Source: Andrena cerasifolii (taxonomy: Eukaryota > Arthropoda > Insecta > Hymenoptera > Andrenidae). From it: a stretch of 64,000 nt of DNA. A program made the position numbers and the translations under genes. The first letter of the stretch is position 1; every line of letters begins with the position of its first letter. The notes under the pieces are model-generated. The model made no database searches. It had not been told where the DNA came from and saw only the letters and a list, made by a program, of their open reading frames with translations. Below, one piece after another: positions 12,049 through 24,463 of this stretch. The DNA lies in contig NC_135132.1 of NCBI RefSeq assembly GCF_050908995.1, forward strand, positions 2,351,001-2,415,000. The letters run 5' to 3'.

Positions 12049-12704
12049 CACTTTGAGTATCGCGAGGTTTTGAAAAATGCCCCTTCAAATCCGCGTGAAA
12101 TGCCCCTTTCCAACTAACTGCTTCTGCCAGGAATATTTTGTCCAGTTTACCCCGCGCTTTGAATACGTGTCGACTCTGATGAGAATTTAAACTTGTATAT
12201 GGTGTATTAAATCTTCACGAGCGTACTGCCAATGAATAAACAAACTTTTTCTGATGAAAATGAATGCAAATACGACCTTTAACAGGCTATTTTTAAATTG
12301 TACATAATTTAAATGGCTTCCTACTTCTGTAGACCAATTATGCGTCCTGCATGATTCAAAGTAGCTCAAATGAGGTCGAGTTTAGACTCATATTCATCAA
12401 CAGAATTTCGCCAGTCCATTGGTGATGCTTCGTGAAGATCTAACAGAGAATATAGAAACTATAATTTCCATTACTAAGTAGATGACCCATCGGAGGCTCA
12501 ATTGCCACGCGAACGAAAGTTGGGTGCGGTGGCGATGTACAAAGCGAACTTCAAGTTTCGTTTACTTTCAAATTAAACATTCGGGGTTTCTCAGACAATA
12601 TTTTCAACGTTGTCCAGAAAATATTAACGTGAAAACATGGCAAAACCATGCACGGGATGCAAATCCCTCGGCGTGAGAAAACACCACAGATACCACCTAG
12701 AGTG
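12049..12704. mobile_element. Old piggyBac-type non-autonomous element
   Basis: Ends cactttgagtatcgcgag and ccacctagagtg, flanked by degenerate TTAA (ttag/ttgg). Homologous copies are at about 27896-28557, 51000-51589 and 62670-62794, and a short one at 52543-52701. Shared interior phrases: ccaatccgttggt/ccagtccattggt, cgatgctttc and ctcggcgtgaaaatacgcc. Confidence 0.7.
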
Positions 12705-12727
12705 TTGGTTTATACTTTGCTCTTATA

Positions 12728-12977
12728 CAGGGCCGGCTGAAACGATTATGCAAGTAATGCGCCGCATAAGGGCGCCAGCCGAAGGGGGTGCTAAAAACAA
12801 CATCGCAGACTTAATAATAAAGGAATCGAACTCCCATATAAACAAAATGTAAATGTAATTCCTTTTTTATTGTACCTCGTAAAGGCAAAACATATTAAAT
12901 AGAAAACAGGTGCAAAAATTTAGGGGCGCCAAAAATTTTCTTGCATAACGGCGCCAACCATCCTCGCGCCGGCCCTG
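12728..12977. mobile_element. hAT-like miniature element with perfect 8-bp duplication
   Basis: Flanked by ctcttata (12720-12727 and 12978-12985). Ends cagggccggctgaaac and ctcgcgccggccctg. Interior includes gcgccgcataagggcgcc and its inverted relative gggcgccaaaaattttc. Confidence 0.92.
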
Positions 12978-13241
12978 CTCTTATAACTCAAATCAGATTT
13001 TTTAACAAAAAGGGCCTAACAATAATATTGTCTGAAAATATATCATTTGAAGGACCTCAATCAAATCTGCAATATAGGGAAAGGATTTTGTGTTGTCACA
13101 AATAATATCTTAAAGGCGAATTTACGAGATAAATGCATATGTACATGTCGTGGGAGCATGAAGGAACACTTGAATAAGATATATGCGTACTCTAAGTCAC
13201 TCTCGCATGCTGTGCGTGTCCGCTCCTTCTAGCCTCCTCCT

Positions 13242-13309
13242 CGCGCCCCACGCCACCGCTAGGCGGCGCCAGGAGCGCGCCCCACGCCACCGCCAGCCGG
13301 CGCCAGGAG
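13242..13309. repeat. Two tandem copies of a 34-bp GC-rich unit
   Basis: Unit cgcgccccacgccaccgc...ggcgccaggag occurs twice back to back, 13242-13275 and 13276-13309, with three differences. It is a GC island in AT-rich intron, 300 bp before the second FERM exon. Confidence 0.85.
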
Positions 13310-13611
13310 CGCACCCACACAACAGTGTATAAACAATAATAATTGTTGTTTAATTTATAATTCCTGTAATAATATTACTTATTTTGAATCATAAAAGGGT
13401 GATTTAAGATATACTTTTTAAAATTCGACACTCACTCGACATGCAAAAGATGATCATGACGTGAAAACGTAAATTTTATCGTTCCAAGTACAAACCTATC
13501 AAAACTTTGTTGAAATATTGAATTTTAAACGTCATAATTATATAAAAATTTGTCAATCATTCAAGAACCGGGTCCTATTCAATAAAAATCAATTCTTTTC
13601 GATTTTTTCAG

Positions 13612-13764
13612 GACCAGAAAGGTGTGCAACTCTATCTTGGTATTAATCACTGTGGAATTCTAACGTTTCAAGGATCTCGAAAAACAAATCATTTCCGCTG
13701 GCCGGAGGTTCAAAAGATTAACTACGAGGGAAAAATGTTTATCGTGCATTTAACGATAAGTGAG
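13612..13764 (+). CDS. FERM-domain protein, internal exon (F3/PH-like lobe)
   Basis: A 153-bp, phase 0-0 exon of 51 codons. It opens DQKGVQLYLGINHCGILTF and runs through HFRWPEVQKINYEGKMF to LTISE. This is the typical first half of the FERM C-terminal (PH/PTB-like) lobe: a Y-L-G-I strand, the G-I-L-T-F strand, then W-x-x-V-x-K-I-x-Y-E-G-K-x-F. The acceptor is gattttttcag and the donor is GAG/GTAACA. It joins in frame to the exon ending HPVK at 9118. FERM F3 lobes usually bind peptide tails of membrane proteins or phosphoinositides; that role here is inferred from the family. The intron upstream is 4.5 kb, the one downstream 25.5 kb. Confidence 0.93.
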
Positions 13765-14995
13765 GTAACATCGCATGAAATTCATACGTTTGCTATTTCT
13801 TATACTGTTTGATGCAGTCATATGCGATATATTACTGGAATTTCAGCTCATAACTTAAGAACACGAATAAACTGATATTTTAATCAGGTTAATGCTTTAC
13901 AGTTGTTGCAGTGATCTAAACTTGCTCAGATTTATAATCGTAATCTATATTGTGTTTCATTCAATCAGAATCAGTTGGACTTTCCTCGTATGTATACATT
14001 CAAAAGATACTCCGCTTAAAAAATGATAACAAGTGAACGAATTAATATTCACAAAGCTGATAAAGACATGTCACCTTCACTTTATCTGATTTCACAAACA
14101 GCATATTATTATTTTTAGTTTTCCATAAAATTTTGTGTAAAATTTTTTTTGTCTGTTTTGGAAATGGCATGTTCCATAAGAACGCTTCAGAGCAGGCCGG
14201 GCAAGTTGTGTGTAGTATTTTAACAGATGTTGCAAGTACCTATTCGATTAATGTTTAAGGCATTTGGTTTAAAAGACGTCGTTATATTATAGATTCTGGC
14301 TCAAAAATATTTCAGTTCATGTAAACACAATTTTTGTACTCAAGGTCATTTAAAGGTCATGTTTAGTTATGGTACCGAGTTTTTTTTATTTACTTCTTTT
14401 CGGTTCATACATACATTTTTACAAAAGCTTGAATATCGTATTTTTCAAAGTAGTTATCACTATGCTGAATATATTTTTTAATATGATAGAATGAATCATT
14501 AAACCAAGCTTATCACTTGTTGCGGGGTGGGTAACATAATCCCCCAGTCCGACCATTAATTAGTTTAAAAATAATAATCTTTGAATGTCTTATTAATTTT
14601 AGAAATTAGTTCAAAAACTAGGATGCAATGTCAGGGTTGTAGGAGAATGGTTCGTTAGAATTAGTACTGACAACACTACAAATAATGTTCAAAAAATTAT
14701 AAATAGTCTATTATTATCATGACGACTCGATGAAAGACTCGACCGTCTAGACGAAATTATTTTGATGAAATATTTTTCATAATCCGAATAACCCGCCACA
14801 ATTCTTTTACGTATATCTACGTGCGAGTGGCTATACGCTGTGACAGCGCACAGTACCGCTGTGGGTTTCCAGCAGAACACACTCAATAATCTAGCCTTTG
14901 ACAAAGAACACAAAAATTGGCGATACAGAATTTGATGCTTTGGAGAGGCACGTAAATATGATGGTAATAGTATGGGTAAAGAGATAAAATAGAAT
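13765..14995. other. FERM intron, start of the 25.5-kb intron
   Basis: AT-rich, with no element delimited. One open stretch after an acceptor-like site (14603-14722) is listed as a weak finding. Confidence 0.4.
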
Positions 14996-15443
14996 CCAAG
15001 GACAATTGTATTTTCTTAAATTGATTAACTATTTTCTTATGGCAATCTTCGACAGAGTGGCTAAATTCTGAGAAAAGAAGTCGAGACAGAATAATTGGGG
15101 TTTATGTGACATAAGTCCAATAGTTTCCGAGATGTTACAGTTTTAAGATAGTGTTCACAGTGCTTCATTTCTCCCAAACTGGCGGTCTCAAAAACCAAAC
15201 CCGGCATACAGAAAGGAAACAGAATGAGCAAGTTCGCATTAATATTCTTTAATGAAATAGTATGTATACACTACAAAAAGTGTTCAAAATTGTAGATTTT
15301 AAACTTGCATATCTCTGAAACTGTTGGTTTTAGGACGCATGTACCCTAATACTTTTTTCTTAGAATTTGCTTTTCTATCGAATATTGTCATAAATAAACC
15401 ACTATTTCACTTAAGAAAATACAACTGATCTTGAAACTCCAAC
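14996..15443. repeat. Imperfect inverted repeat, about 190-bp arms
   Basis: Left acaattgtattttcttaaat pairs with right cacttaagaaaatacaactg. The arms continue through atgacataagtccaatagtt and its diverged counterpart. More diverged than most hairpins here, so probably older. Confidence 0.65.
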
Positions 15444-15449
15444 CCCATT

Positions 15450-16280
15450 CATAACGAAGCTACATATTGCTATGACGGTATGTGCGTCTCGAAATCATAA
15501 AGAATAATAAAGACATTTCAGATTGACAAAATATTAGTGTCTGGGTGGGAATAGGTCAGTTTTCTTATTTAAAACGAGCGCAACGCACACTGATTATATA
15601 TTGTAGAACAACACTGACTGAGGCGACACGTTCTTGTTGCTGATACATCTACACAAAGACTAAAGACAATACCGGAAGGTGCGTCGAAAGTTCTGGACAA
15701 GAATCACACATGGCAGGTTATATTCTAAGAGAGATGGTTCGAGTTAATTACCCACCATGTATACAGAGTATACAGTATAATCTCTACGTGTAACCCTCTT
15801 AATCAGAGTGGTTAATCGAAAGGTTGAGTTTAATATAAAAGGTATACATGCCCTCTCATACATATTTTATCCGGCCATCACACTCATAATAATATGTATG
15901 TACACACATAAAACACCTCTTATCTTGCTGCACAGCATGTTCAGGTTATTACGGTCCAGCAGTTTTCTCACAAGTGTATAGCGGAAAATGAAAGTGCTCA
16001 CTACTTTTTACGAGGACATTGGTTAGTTATACTAATTTTTTAATTGTGCATTAAGTTTCGAACAACGAAGGCAACTTGTCACTTCTTACATGGAAAGCTG
16101 TTTTTTATTTTACATCATATAAAAACGACTGCCAAGTTAAAATTTCTCAAAATTCATATAATCAATCTTGTTGCATATAACACGTTCTAAAACTGTTTCC
16201 TCTTTTCTATCATACAGCTAGTTACGAGAAACACGCGCGACAATAATAACATGAACACTCTGTATACTGTTTAATAACTC
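15450..16280. other. Intronic DNA, nothing recognised
   Basis: No coding signal, no clear inverted repeat and no delimited element. Confidence 0.4.
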
Positions 16281-16288
16281 GGTAGGTA

Positions 16289-16533
16289 CAGTAAACTCCC
16301 GCTAGGGGCTCACCTCAACTATGCGTTAAGCGCTCGTCGCTATCCCCCCCACTTCCCACCACTTCTTACAATCATTCGTTCGAGAGTGAGAGAACCCGCC
16401 TGCTACGAAAGGGAGAAAGTATGATACTTCTTCTCGCTCTGTCTTTCTCCCGCATCATCGGCGGCTCGGAATTGACGGCGCTATTCGTTAAGCGTTCGCC
16501 GCCAGCCCGAGCGCGAGCCTATAGCGTTTACTG
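16289..16533. mobile_element. pogo-type miniature element, TA-flanked
   Basis: Ends cagtaaactcccgctagggg and gcctatagcgtttactg with TA on both sides (16287-16288, 16534-16535). Contains a (TC)n run at 16536-adjacent 3' end and tctttctcccgcatcatcgg. It lies about 180 bp from the pogo/Tigger transposase fossil, which may be its parent type. Confidence 0.85.
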
Positions 16534-16712
16534 TATTCTCTCTCTCTCTCTCTCCGTCTCTGAGTGCTCGCTAGGAGCAAAAAACACATTAGCCACGCTT
16601 AGACTTTACCCCCGCACATATACAAACACAAACACTCACAGTTACCTGTAAACCATTCGAAACAACGCATTAACATTACCCTTGAAAAACTCCCTATCCT
16701 ACATATTTAATA

Positions 16713-18143
16713 CTAATTTTTATTGTGTAACTTCATTACAGTTTTAGCAGCGGCTTTAACAAAATTCGGTTTTGTTTCAGCCCATTTTTCTAAATAATAA
16801 AACATACGATACATTTCTTGCTCCTCCATTTCACAATGGGATTCTGCCTCCGTTTCTGACTCCTCCGGGGTATCTTCGATGGTCGATTCTTCTTCCGCGC
16901 ATCCCGAAATCCATTCACTTACTTCCTTAGGAGAAATGGTACCGCTAAATTGCTTTAAAACTTTCTCTCTATTAATTTCGAAATCCTGTTTTTCAGGATC
17001 CTCAGCTAAAGGCAGTCAACCCAGCAAGTTATTCCAGGAATCTGCAATGTCCACCGCTGTTATTTCGGTCCACGCCTCGCTGATTAAATTAATGCAGTCT
17101 TTTACATCGTACTCGGCGTAAAATTGCGCAACTCCATCATTATATCGGAACACTTGACTGAGTATCTTGTAGCGGAACAATTCCTTCCATTTTCGAATTA
17201 CAGCTTGCTCCATTGGCTGAATAATGGCAGACGTATTGGATGGCAAAAATATTGCTTTGAAGTGGGAATCTTCCTGTGCTACTTTAGGAAGCATATGCCC
17301 CCTAAAATTATCGACTACCAGCAACACCTTTCCCTTTCGGCGATTCTCTAGCTGGTGATGTCTCACACTGGGCTTGAAGTGATTCGTGTATCAATCATTG
17401 AAAACTGCTTCGTCAACCAGCCCATGATCTTGGCTTTTATATACAACTGGCAAAATATGTTTGCAGTGCTTCAAAGCTCGCGGTTTGGCCTGTTTATTAA
17501 TAAGACATTGTGTCATCATGTGTGTGCCTGTATTGTTTCTCAGTTTTCGGCTATTCAGCAATAGGTCTCCATTGTGCATCGATATTGTTTGTGGAAGGAC
17601 TCTCCACAGTAAACTTGTTTCATCCATATTATATATGTCTTCTTCCGGAATATCGTCCTCAATTAATAGATCCAACAATTTATCAATGAAGTTGCCTGCA
17701 ATAAGTTTGTTTGTGTCAGCCCCCTCTTCCTGGGCATTTGTAAGACGCAAGTTGTATCTCTTTTTAAAACAACAGAGCCAACGTCTACTTGCAGTATAAT
17801 TTGAGGAACCACCAAGTTCTTCGCGCATCTCTACCGCCTACTCCTGCAGAACACTATCGGTTAAAGCACATCCTAGCTTGTTTCTCTACAACCCACGCAT
17901 GTAGCCTAGTGTCTACGTTTTCATGTAGCGGGGGGCGCTTCCTTTTCATAATCAGAGATCTAGGATTTTTTTAATGTTGGCGAATTACTGGTGCATTCCG
18001 TCGGTATCGATATATGGAGTTCTTACGGACACCATACTTCGAAGCAAGCTTGTCTACACTAATACCACTTTCTAACTCTTGGAGAATCTGCAGGCATTCC
18101 GCCACGGTAATCTCTTTCCTTCGTATTGGAGTAGATGTCATCA
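16713..18143 (-). pseudogene. pogo/Tigger-like (CENP-B/jerky type) transposase fossil
   Basis: Read on the minus strand from 18143. The start MTSTPIRRKEITVAECLQIL leads into VDKLASKYGVRKNSIYRY, a CENP-B N-type helix-turn-helix. In-frame stops and frameshifts follow near 17970 and 17845 (VLQE-stop-AVEMREELG). Next comes the Tc5/CENP-B second DNA-binding part, NYTASRRWLCCFKKRYNLR. DDE motifs follow: YNMDETSLLWR (first Asp), VVDNFRGH (second Asp, with Asn and downstream His), then an LPSNTSAIIQPMEQAVI block typical of pogo/jerky proteins. A third acidic region and an Asp/Glu-rich C-terminus (EEESTIEDTPEESE) run to a stop at 16713. The catalytic frame breaks again at about 17370-17390. Dead copy; no terminal inverted repeats of its own were recognised. 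Confidence 0.9.
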
Positions 18144-18149
18144 CGATGA

Positions 18150-18845
18150 TTTTTATTCAGCTAATTTCCTTGGCTGTATCTATTGCTATGTACGACTGTG
18201 TTTGATGGATGAGTCGTTTTGGATTCTTGCTCCCACTATAGACTATAAAAAATAATGAAACGTTTTTCATCTTCATATAGTAACATAGTTGTACCTAGGG
18301 AATGTAGTTTAGTCCGTATGGGCTCTTTCGCTGGGATCATTTATAAAATGGAGGCTTATTTTCAGCGGTATTAATTATGGAAAAAGTTAAATTTATGCAT
18401 TCAGATGAATGAACTGTCGTTCATTTAATTTGAAGATAGATTGGATGTAGACAGTGCTACCCCCATGATGTTCATGGGAATGGATTCCCATTGGTCCGTC
18501 GTGTTGACACATTAAGAATGTGTTGCACTTGTAGTAGGCCTGGTAGGTTGTAAGTTTTTCAAATATATATTTATCTTTTTATTTTATTTGGTGGGTCTGT
18601 ACATTGTTTCGTATTACATACACGTATACAGAATATTGTAAATTGATAGATTACTAGGTACACGAATTAAGTTTTATTCGGCGAGTATCCTTCTGTACTC
18701 CTTTCGTGGTCACGCGGTTATGTTTACATCCATTCAGTGTCTAATTTGAACAGATAATAGGTGTTGCTTCCCGATCGGAAAGAGGACCATCATCGACGAC
18801 GTCCCTCCAGTTACCTGGGCAGGTATTCCCCGAATCAATACCTTC
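18150..18845. other. Intronic DNA, nothing recognised
   Basis: No coding signal or element border seen between the transposase fossil and the next hairpin. Confidence 0.4.
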
Positions 18846-18848
18846 CTT

Positions 18849-19515
18849 GCAAGGGAACATCCCGAAGTGACAGTCACCGATTTTGATGCGGCTCTGGTAA
18901 TAAAAAAAGGAGTTCTTACAATAATGTTTGACACGTGTTGTATTCAGCTGCCATCATCCAGGATAAAGAGGTGAAAACAGCCCCCATTGTTAGGGGTAAG
19001 GAACCTAATTGATTGAATATCTTTACAACTATTAAAAGGAGAAACAAGGTTTGCATCGCATAGTTTTGATTTTTTTACAAGGAATCCAGCTAAGTAAATA
19101 TATAATAGCAAATATAATAACTGTTTCTAGAATGCAAAAATAAATTTTTCAATTTATCCGTATTTTGTATTTGGGTACACAGTTTTCGCACATAAATTTA
19201 CAAAAAAAACAGGATTAATTAATTAAACAGGATGTATTATTTAAACAAATCGATTTCTTTGAAATCTGATTAAGTAGCTGGATTCCTTATAAAAAAAATA
19301 CATAACTTTGCGATGCAAACCGTTTTTCTGCTTGTAATAGTTATCAAGATATTCGACCAAATAGGTTTCTTACCCTCAAATTGGAGGGCTGTTTTCACTC
19401 CTTTAACATGGACGATGGCAGTAAAAAAAAATACGTGTCAAATATTTTTGTAAGAACCACGTCTACCAGAACCCCGTCAAAATCGGCGAATGTCATTTCG
19501 GAATGTTCCCTTGTT
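18849..19515. repeat. Large inverted-repeat element, about 240-bp arms
   Basis: Left gcaagggaacatcccgaagt pairs with right tttcggaatgttcccttgtt. Arms share accgattttgatgcg, ttgacacgtgttgtattc and gaaacaaggtttgcatcgca. The ends resemble those of the hairpin at 38166-38602 (aagggatgatcccgaac), so the two form a family. Confidence 0.85.
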
Positions 19516-20100
19516 ACTTTAGATCTTGAACACCTGAAGGACTGACATGCATTTATGAATCTCCCTGTATATGTATGGAAGATACTTAATTTGGGGGGAT
19601 CATAGCAAAATTGAATACTATGATGCGAAAATTAATGTAATGAAAAGAATAACTAGACTCAAAGAAATTTTTGATAATCTAAGAATTTAATGTGGACTTC
19701 AGTTCTTTTTTCGGAAGTATGACAAAACTAGTTCAAACACTCCACAAACGTTAAGGCCACGCACCTTGTAATAGTACAGTATTCGCAAATAACTATTAGT
19801 TTTCACTCTTTTTAAGCGCGTTCCAAGTTCATGCGATTGGTCATGCGCAAGATAGGTGCGCATAAAATTATTCTCCTACCCGCCGCTCAATAGTGCGGAC
19901 CGAAGTGGCTAAACGTGCTTTAAGGTTTGCGCACACATATCATTTCCGTGACTATTCAGTGCCGTCAGTGTCAGTAATAAAATATATCCTTTCCCTGTTT
20001 TCGAATGGAGCAGTTCACCCTTGTCCGTGTCAGTTACTGACATTGAAACAAAGAGACCATTGACACTAACGGCTCTGAACCGTCACGGAACTGATATGTA

Positions 20101-20810
20101 TACATTAGGGTAGCCCTTATTTTCAACATGTGATTTCTTTTGCCCTCACCCCCTAATATGGTTCCATTTCATAAAAAAATATTCCCTGAAAAAGATTTTT
20201 GCAATCGGACAACAGGAAAGGGTGCCGACCAGGCCTTAAAGTTTAGAATTCATCAATGGTTTGGATGTAAAGAATTTCTCAAAAATGGTAAGCCGCATCG
20301 AAATTTTGTTCAAATAATACTAAAAGAGCATTCAATTTTCTACAATTATTCTATATACAATTTTTTCGTGCTCCCAACCATTTTTTAGATAATAGTGTTT
20401 GAATATACAGAGGTCCGCACTACACGCGTACGTCCGCAATACGTCATGCTGTACAGGTGGTACGCACAAAGTGCGGACCTTTTCATATTCAAACGCTATT
20501 ATCTAAAAAATGATTGGAAGTACGTAAAAATTATACATACAGTATTTGTAGAAAATTAAATGCTCTTTTAGTATTATTTGAACAAAATTTCGATAGGGCT
20601 TACCACTTTTGAAAAATTCTTTAAATCCACATTATTGATGAATTCTAAAGTTTAAGGCCTGGTCGGCACCGTTTCCTGTTGTCCCATTGCAATAATCGTT
20701 GTTATTTGAATATTTTTTTTATAAAATGGAACCATCTTAAGGGGTGAGAGCAAAGAAATACGGAGAAAAAAAAATCGGCACGTATAAATAAGGGCCACCC
20801 TAGTGTACAT
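20101..20810. repeat. Large hairpin element, TA-flanked
   Basis: Starts tacattagggtagccctta and ends taagggccaccctagtgta. Arms of about 310 bp run through aaaatggttccat, accaggccttaaagtttaga and agcattcaattttctaca. The loop carries ggtccgcactacacgcgtac. TA at both ends is consistent with a Tc1/mariner-type miniature element. Confidence 0.88.
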
Positions 20811-20814
20811 AGAC

Positions 20815-21590
20815 TATTATCCTGTCGGCAATCAGTGAATTGTCATACCAACACTTTAATTTATATCATATCCATCATTTTTTAAATATATCAACTTTTA
20901 TAACCAGTGGTTGGACCCTACCCTTTAAAAATCTGCACTGGTATTATCATATTATGCAAAACATAAGAATGCAGGAATGCGGTGCAAAGTAATGTAATAA
21001 ATCTTAAGTGTCAAATCTTAACATTAACAGGAGAACCACCGTAGCTTGACACAACCAATAACTTATAAATTTTTATATTAGTAGGATAATCGTGAAAATA
21101 GAAAATTACAACCATCACTAATAAAACAAAATGGGACAAAAAACAAAATCGTATTCCGTTCTTATAAAGATTCAATCTATTCTATTTTGGTTCCATTATT
21201 TTAAACTCTATTTCGCAATTCGCATAATGATTTGCGAATCTTGATATAACATTACATATACCCATCAGAGATTTTTTTTTAAACAATAGGTGTATCCATC
21301 CACCATGTAATTATACTTAAAGAAACCTGTGAATTTAAATAGATTACACTTAGCGTGTATTAAAGTGTCGGTATGTCAGTTAACGCGTACCATCAGAGCA
21401 CGTCTCAGCTACTTCGTTCCACAGTATTCAGCGTGTACCTAGCGATAGAATAATTTTATGCACAGCTTCCCTGCGCATTGCCCATCACACGAGGTTTGAA
21501 CGCGTCTAGGAAGGGGTGTATTCTCCGCCGTGCATATGTGATCGTCCCAAGCAATTCATGGATGGCTGATCTGCACTGTATTATACATTT
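20815..21590. other. AT-rich intron, nothing recognised
   Basis: No open frames of interest and no repeat structure. Confidence 0.4.
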
Positions 21591-21594
21591 TATC

Positions 21595-22886
21595 TTGCAA
21601 CCCGCGCTCGCGCGAGCAGGTACATTGGCAACAGCGCCCCACGGACGCATTCCACTACACTATGCACCGGCTCGGTGTTCGGAGAGCTGCCAGCGACCGC
21701 TGGACAGGAGTGATGTCCGAGCTTCAAAAATTTTAGAATGGTCCCTTTGGTCCATTTTTAAACAGCTATTCGGGGCCTTTTCGTATAATTTTTTAACTAT
21801 AAAAGATATCGGAATGCAATTTACGCCGAAAAATGAGGCAAAATTATTCCCTCTTAATGCTGGATAATTTAAACATATTTTACGTTTACTTAATTTTTCT
21901 TTTATCAATTTTTTAACCATAATTATTGTGGAAAGCTTTTGCAAACTGTTTAGTTGATACTGTATTTAATGCTCTTTTTAAAATTCACGGTGTTGATAAA
22001 CAATAGGCTAGTTGTTTCTGTATCATTACTTTCATAAATAGAGAAATTAAATTTTTATTCAATTATGTGTTAGTTTTGCAAACCTTAGAATCTATTGTTC
22101 TGGTTTTCTTTTTTTATAATTTTATCCTTAATACAGTGCATGCATACATCGGACGTAAGGGGTAACTAATGGGACGTGTCTTTGATTGTAGCGGTGTTTG
22201 AATTTTTGTCTAAATGTTTTAACCCAGGCCCGTCCAACTTTCGGTCTTGCCTTCGAAGAGCAACCGCGGGTGGTTGCGAGCGAAGGCAAGAGCTACGGTT
22301 GTGCCCCACTATTGGGACCTATCGCGCTTGAGGGACGTGAGGGACCTGGCTCGGTGCCTTCAAGAGCGAAGAGCAACTCGCGGTTGCTCGTGCGAGCAAA
22401 TCCCTGGACAGACCTGTTTTAACCTTTTAGCTACTCAACGCCACGCCTATACCGGCTTCCGTCAATGTCATTTTTTGGAACGATGCGCCATTATTATAGC
22501 TTTTACACACAGGTGGCGAAAAATTTCTTCGTACAGGGATATAGCACCGCGGTCAACCCTGTCGTAGCTAAAATTTTTTAAATTGAGACGGGTACGAGAC
22601 AAGTCGACATTGTTTTCAAACCTCATTACAGTAATCTGGGGTGCGAGTGGTAAACCGATCATAAAAGCGGAGCGCGCGGCTCGATTACCTGGGCCGGGAA
22701 ATTCCCAATAGCTCTTTGCGACGTTAATTTGAAAGAAACCTTCCTAAAATTCTCGAAGCTCGGAGATCACTGCTGTCCAGCGGTCGCTGGCATCTCTCCG
22801 AACGCCTGGCCGCTGCATGGTTGTAGTGGAATGCGTGCGTGAGGCGCTGTTGCCACTTTACCTGTTCGCGCGAGCGCGGGTTGCCA
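21595..22886. repeat. Inverted-repeat element, 150-bp arms, with nested hAT-like element
   Basis: The left arm (21595-21745: aacccgcgctcgcgcgagca, gctgccagcgaccgctggac, gagcttcaaaaattttaga) is the complement of the right arm (22735-22886). The centre is AT-rich and holds the hAT-like element at 22225-22416. A single related arm is at 27635-27795. Confidence 0.85.
22225..22416. mobile_element. Nested hAT-like element with perfect 8-bp duplication
   Basis: Flanked by ttttaacc (22217-22224 and 22417-22424). Ends caggcccgtccaactttcgg and aaatccctggacagacctg. Inner phrase agagcaaccgcgggtggttgc recurs inverted as gagcaactcgcggttgctc. Confidence 0.9.
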
Positions 22887-22931
22887 GTTAAAATGCTGAC
22901 CTTGTATAGACTCGTGGTCTCCTTGTATTAA

Positions 22932-23326
22932 CTGAGCTACAAATCTTTAAAGATCGCAGAATAAGGTCGAAAATCACTGATTTCGGGAATTTCCGCGATT
23001 CTCGCCCTTATTCTGCGATCTTTAAGCGTTTATAGCTCAGAGCAACGTTAACCGATTTTAATGAAATTTTAGGCATGTATATAACTTACTTCAATCTACA
23101 AACCGGTTTTTTGAATTTTCATTACAGGCTCAAAAAAAAAGGTTTAAGAAACGACCTTTACTATTTTTGTTGCTATTCCGACCAATTGCATTTTTTTCAA
23201 AACGACGTAACACGTCACTTAGCAAACTAATCCTTCTAGCTTCTAAAAAAAACTCGTGTCGTTTGGACCAATTCTAAAAAAGTTATGCGATTTTAAAAGT
23301 TGTAAACTTTCTTTCGTCCGCCACTG
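22932..23326. repeat. Tc1/mariner-type miniature element with terminal hairpin
   Basis: 22932-23040 is a hairpin: gagctacaaatctttaaaga against tctttaagcgtttatagctc. The rest ends in aactttctttcgtccgccactg followed by TA. The same sequence, cagtggcggac-aaagaaagt, starts copies at 32630 and 32950. Confidence 0.75.
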
Positions 23327-23513
23327 TACGTACTAGCTCATTATGCCTAGGTAATCCAGATGAATGTGACTATTTTCACAAAAAATAAATAAATAAAAAA
23401 AAAATTTGTTTTATAAAATCAGAATCTAAATTTCGGACGAAGCCGAGTAGTAAAGCTAGTAAAGAATAATTTTTAGTTTCTGATTTCATGTACAAGTCAT
23501 GGAAATGTATTAA

Positions 23514-23981
23514 CCCTCACACTACCAAGGTATTTTTGGAAACATGAACTACCGATTAGGAGCACTTCGTGCCCATCTTCAAGAAATAACTATATCGGGC
23601 AAATTAATGCCAGATTGAATGATAAACACTTTCGCAGCCAAGAAAACATATTTATTTATTAAGTTCAATTAAAATACAAACAAGATTATTACTGTATTTG
23701 TCACAAATAATTTGTGTGTCAGTGTTACATGTGTCAAACGTCACTCTCTTTTCATTCTGCGTTTGTTTTACATCAACAATACACAATTACCTTTGAAGCC
23801 CAGCCAAGTTAGCAAACAATCTCTTACAACACTAGCATATAGAAGCGAAACATTCAAATTGCAATGCAAATATATTCAACAATAATTCTTTTTTCCAGAA
23901 TTTTAATTGGATTGATTTGTAAAATAAATACACAAATTATGATATGGTCCGCACAAAATATCCCCCTTGATAGTGCGAGGG
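23514..23981. mobile_element. piggyBac-type miniature element, perfect TTAA flanks
   Basis: TTAA at 23510-23513 and 23982-23985. Ends ccctcacactaccaaggtat and tccccttgatagtgcgaggg (approximate complements). CCC...GGG ends with TTAA duplication are the piggyBac signature. Non-coding, AT-rich. Confidence 0.88.
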
Positions 23982-24463
23982 TTAAATTAAAAGTTGGTAA
24001 CCCAATTTTAGTTTGAATTCTTATTGTATTACTAAACTAACACAAAATTTCCATTGATGCACACTGTATGACTTTTGGTTTATATGATAGCATCTGAACT
24101 ACTGTGATGGTCAAAAACTATTCCAGTACTAGTAAGTCATAGTAGAAATTACAATGGTTAAAGTTACCTTGATACAGATGGCTAAAACTTAACGGCTAAT
24201 ATTGCATATTCATTTATTTATGCTTGCCTTATTTTATTTATGCTTGTCTTCATTTATGTATTCTCGACTTTATTTATTTCTACTTTCCTTGTAAGTTGAA
24301 GAAAGAAATCTAATAAACATGGCTATCCTTTACCTCCAATATAGTAACTGATAAAAACTCAACTGTGTCAATGACAGAAGCAACTTTTGACAATGACATT
24401 GCAAATAATTTACCTACTTGTATTTATTGCACTCTGGGTGAAAGGAATAGATAATCTTACCAC

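Noticed and set aside
17124..17799. Plus-strand open frames over the pogo fossil
   Set aside because: Antisense shadows; the transposase motifs are on the minus strand.
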